Part shown: piece after piece, positions 53,565 to 55,651 of the stretch
Layout of the letters: each line of letters opens with the position of its first letter
Numbering within the stretch: position 1 is the stretch's first letter
Source: Enhygromyxa salina
Lineage (GTDB): Bacteria; Myxococcota_A; Polyangia; Nannocystales; Nannocystaceae
DNA length: 55,651 bases
Reading direction: 5' to 3'
Assembly (NCBI RefSeq): GCF_002994615.1
Contig: NZ_PVNK01000244.1
Location: forward strand, 1 to 55,651
Notes under the pieces: model-generated
Database searches by the model: none
What the model saw: only the letters and a program-made list of their open reading frames with translations
Told to the model about the DNA's origin: nothing
Made by a program: the position numbers and the translations under genes

Positions 53565-54476
53565 ATGACCGATCGCTTCGAGGCCATGTCGATCCTTGCT
53601 GCCGTCGTCGATGCGGGCTCGCTCTCGGCGGGCGCGCGGGCGCTGCGGCTGCCGCTCGCCACCGTGAGTCGCAAGGTGGCCGATCTGGAGGCCTTGCTCT
53701 CCACGCAGCTCCTCCTGCGTTCGGCCCGCGGGCTGCGGCCAACGGATGCAGGCGCGGCCTATTTGCTCGCGGCGCGGCGGATCCTGGAGGATGTGGCGGA
53801 GGCGGAACGGGCGGCGCGGGGCGAATTCAGCGCGCCGCGGGGCACGCTCACGATCACCGCGCCCATTGTCTTCGGGCGTCTGCACGTGCTGCCGGTAGTG
53901 ACGGCGTTTCTTCGCGACTATCCGGAGGTGACGGTGCGGCTGGAGCAGAGCGACCGGGCGGTGAACCTTCACGAGGAGCGGGTCGATCTGGCGCTGCGCA
54001 TCGGATCCCTGCCCGACAGCAATCTCATCGCCCGGCGGCTGGGCTCGGTCACGCGCATGGTCTGCGCGAGCCCGGACTATCTCGCGGCGCGCGGCACTCC
54101 GCACAAACCCGAGGACATCACCACGCACGATTGCGTCACCTTCGGCAACCTGATGTCCGCCACGCGCTGGCGGTTTGGCCACGGGCGAAGCGAGACCTCC
54201 ATACCGGTGCGCTCCCGGCTAGTGACCAACACCGCGGAGGCGGCGATCGATGCGGCAGAGGCCGGGCTGGGCCTCACGCGAGTGCTGTCCTACCAAGTGG
54301 CGGACGCCATCCACTCCGGGCGGCTCTGCCGGGTGCTCACCGAACACGAGCCCGAGCCCTGGCCGGTGAGCCTGATCTACACCCCGCGCGAGCTCCTGCC
54401 GCAGAAGCTCCGCGCGTTTCTCGATTTCGCCGGGCCCCGGATCGAGCGGGCGCTCCGGTCGCACGATGCCGCCTGA
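53565..54476 (+). CDS. LysR-family transcriptional regulator
   Basis: The ATG at 53565 follows GAGAGGAC, and gives 303 residues, the usual length. The N-terminal helix-turn-helix reads MSILAAVVDAGSLSAGARALRLPLATVSRKVADLEALLSTQLL (residues about 8-50). The effector domain follows (GTLTITAPIVFGRLHVLPVVTAFL, DLALRIGSLPDSNLIARRLG, NTAEAAIDAAEAGLGLTRVL), as in the group that includes DsdC/PecT-like regulators. It is divergent from the AhpD-like gene, which is its probable target. No clear T-N11-A palindrome could be fixed in the gap between them. Confidence 0.93.
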   Translation: MTDRFEAMSILAAVVDAGSLSAGARALRLPLATVSRKVADLEALLSTQLLLRSARGLRPTDAGAAYLLAARRILEDVAEAERAARGEFSAPRGTLTITAPIVFGRLHVLPVVTAFLRDYPEVTVRLEQSDRAVNLHEERVDLALRIGSLPDSNLIARRLGSVTRMVCASPDYLAARGTPHKPEDITTHDCVTFGNLMSATRWRFGHGRSETSIPVRSRLVTNTAEAAIDAAEAGLGLTRVLSYQVADAIHSGRLCRVLTEHEPEPWPVSLIYTPRELLPQKLRAFLDFAGPRIERALRSHDAA

Positions 54477-54544
54477 TCGTTGCTGGTGATGCTGGCGCGG
54501 AGACGGCCGACGAGGATTGCTAGCACCTCTCGAGCTTGCCGACT

Positions 54545-55171
54545 TCAGTCGTCGAAGATCTGTTCGAGCGACGCGGCGGTCAGGACCCGACCGATGAACC
54601 CCTCGAGCTGGTCGTACGCCGTGGCCTGGATCCGGGTGACGATACCCGGTGGAAGGTCGCCGAACTTCAAGGTGAGCTGCTTGACGAGCAGCTCGGCACG
54701 CTCGGCCTGGCGACCTTCTTGGCGACCTTCTTGGCGGCCTTCTTGGCGGCCTTCTTGGCGCCCTTCTTGGCGCCCTTCTTGGCGGCCTTCTTGGCGGAGT
54801 TCCTCAGCGATGGTCATGGCGATCTCTCGAACCTCGGGAAGCTGTGCTTGAATGGTCTCACGAAAATCTTGGAACTGCATGTCGCCGGTGACCAGGGCGA
54901 CGTAGCGCAGGACCTGCGCGACGGCGTCGGCGCCGTTGGGGGCGCGGAGGACGTCGAGAAACGCGTCTCGCCACTGATCGAAGTCTCGCCGCAGGCGCTC
55001 GGGGTTGCGACCGTCGCGGAGAAACACCAGCGCGAGCTTGGGGAACGCGTCGAGCGCCCAGTCACGTAGCGCAGCGTCCTCGGCATGCGCGAGGTCGAGG
55101 ACGAGCATGGAGAGGTTCGGGACCAGCGCGGCGTTGATGAGGCTGGGTCGTGGCCGTTGGGCCCCGCGCAT
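54545..55171 (-). pseudogene. Truncated Rpn/PD-(D/E)XK-type protein, N-terminus lost
   Basis: The open reading (208 codons from an ATG at 55171) matches the C-terminal half of Rpn-like / DUF4351-type proteins: LINAALVPNLSMLVLDLAHA, ALRDWALDAFPKLALVFLRDGR and the final LLVKQLTLKFGDLPPGIVTRIQ. Seven tandem 12-bp units encode RQEG (54713-54806). The nuclease domain that should precede it is missing: homology ends exactly where a 25-base inverted repeat begins (55172). Longer readings continue upstream through repeat sequence but look non-native. Intact Rpn proteins are recombination-promoting nucleases. Confidence 0.6.
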
Positions 55172-55651
55172 GGCCGCAGGAGGTCCGAGTTCGGAGCGTC
55201 GCCTCTCCATCTGGGGTGCAGAAGGCTCTTGGTGCAACACCACCAGGTCGGTCGGCTGCGCGTCGAAGGTGCTTTTCGTACGGCGATACTCCGAACTCGG
55301 ACCTCCTGCGGCCTTTTTTGCGCTCTGCTCTTTGCGATGGCTGACCCCGCCCCGAACCACTGGGCGCTTCGTCCCTCCCGTGACTGCGGCGGAGCCACAG
55401 GTTGCAACACGACGGCCCCGCAAGAGGCCTCCGGGGTCCCTCGGAGCGAAGTTTTCACGGCGTATGCGTCCCGAACGAAGCGGTGCCGGTCACTCGGACC
55501 GAGTCACCCATCACGACGCGGGCTCCCGAGCCGCACGCGGGATCTCGCCCAGCGCTTCAAAGCGGGGTCAGCCACCGCAAAGAGCGGAGCGCAAAAAGGC
55601 TGGAGGTGGTCCGAATTCGGGGTATCGCCGTACGAAAAGCACCTTCGACGC
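55172..55651. repeat. Inverted-repeat region at the window end
   Basis: No intact gene is seen. A perfect 25-base inverted repeat lies at 55172-55196 and 55289-55313 (GGCCGCAGGAGGTCCGAGTT and complement). A larger imperfect inverted repeat pairs 55260-55336 with 55576-55651, starting GCGTCGAAGGTGCTTTTCGT and running to the window edge. It adjoins the truncated Rpn-like gene and may continue beyond the window. Confidence 0.7.

Noticed and set aside
54713..54806. 12-bp tandem repeat considered as an intergenic repeat array
   Set aside because: It encodes RQEG units in frame inside the Rpn-like gene, as is common in that family.

Overview
The window is GC-rich DNA (about 70% by eye) from what looks like a myxobacterium, probably of the Nannocystis/Plesiocystis/Enhygromyxa side. 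The reasons are many lipoproteins with long Gly-Asp linkers, Hanks-type kinases, AgmX/PglI and AglR/Q/S-like envelope motor proteins, large TPR proteins, and codons dominated by G/C third positions. Taxonomy is inferred from gene content only. No tRNA, rRNA or CRISPR array was seen.

Layout. (1) 1-3.1 kb, minus: an outer-membrane polysaccharide export pair, a short Wza/OPX lipoprotein and a beta-barrel, plus a secreted hypothetical protein. (2) 3.2-16.6 kb, minus: an envelope machine resembling the Agl/Glt gliding system of Myxococcus. It has an AgmX-like TonB-type protein, two ExbD/TolR proteins, one ExbB/TolQ protein, a small secreted protein, three large TPR proteins and a further periplasmic protein. 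(3) 16.8-18.95 kb, minus: rplU-rpmA-obgE, where Obg carries an unusual insertion of about 100 residues. (4) 19.1-22.8 kb, plus: a lytic transglycosylase, a PLP enzyme, a lipoprotein and a host-attachment-family protein. (5) 22.8-32 kb, mixed strands: a transmembrane Ser/Thr kinase with an extracellular Cache-like sensor, a cNMP-binding protein, a SIR2-like protein, thioredoxin reductase, a fatty-acid desaturase with an overlapping MerR regulator, and a TPR-like protein. (6) 32-41 kb: a persulfide-dioxygenase-like MBL protein, a beta-helix lipoprotein, a cytochrome P450 fused to two cNMP-binding domains, secreted hypotheticals and a DUF2961/GH172-like lipoprotein. (7) 40.8-44.8 kb: SDR, histidine-phosphatase-like, acyl-CoA dehydrogenase and ACAD10/11-type kinase genes, which look like a 4-hydroxyacyl-CoA catabolic module. 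(8) 44.9-48.9 kb: surface lipoproteins (VWA, propeller-like, jelly-roll lyase-like), several with Gly-Asp linkers. (9) 48.9-52.8 kb: two tandem MuiA/DUF4139 paralogues. (10) 52.9-54.5 kb: an AhpD-like protein with a divergent LysR regulator, probably acquired by transfer. (11) 54.5 kb to the end: a truncated Rpn-like gene among inverted repeats.

Two genome-scale patterns stand out. First, eight genes that begin transcription units have TANNNT exactly six bases before the start codon and no Shine-Dalgarno sequence, the signature of leaderless transcripts; genes inside operons mostly have GGAGG-like sites. Second, a family of palindromic repeats ending in CTAGCAGCCC recurs at four or five intergenic places. 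It sometimes supplies the stop codon of the adjacent gene and once part of a -10 element. The most unusual single protein is the P450 with two C-terminal cyclic-nucleotide-binding domains.
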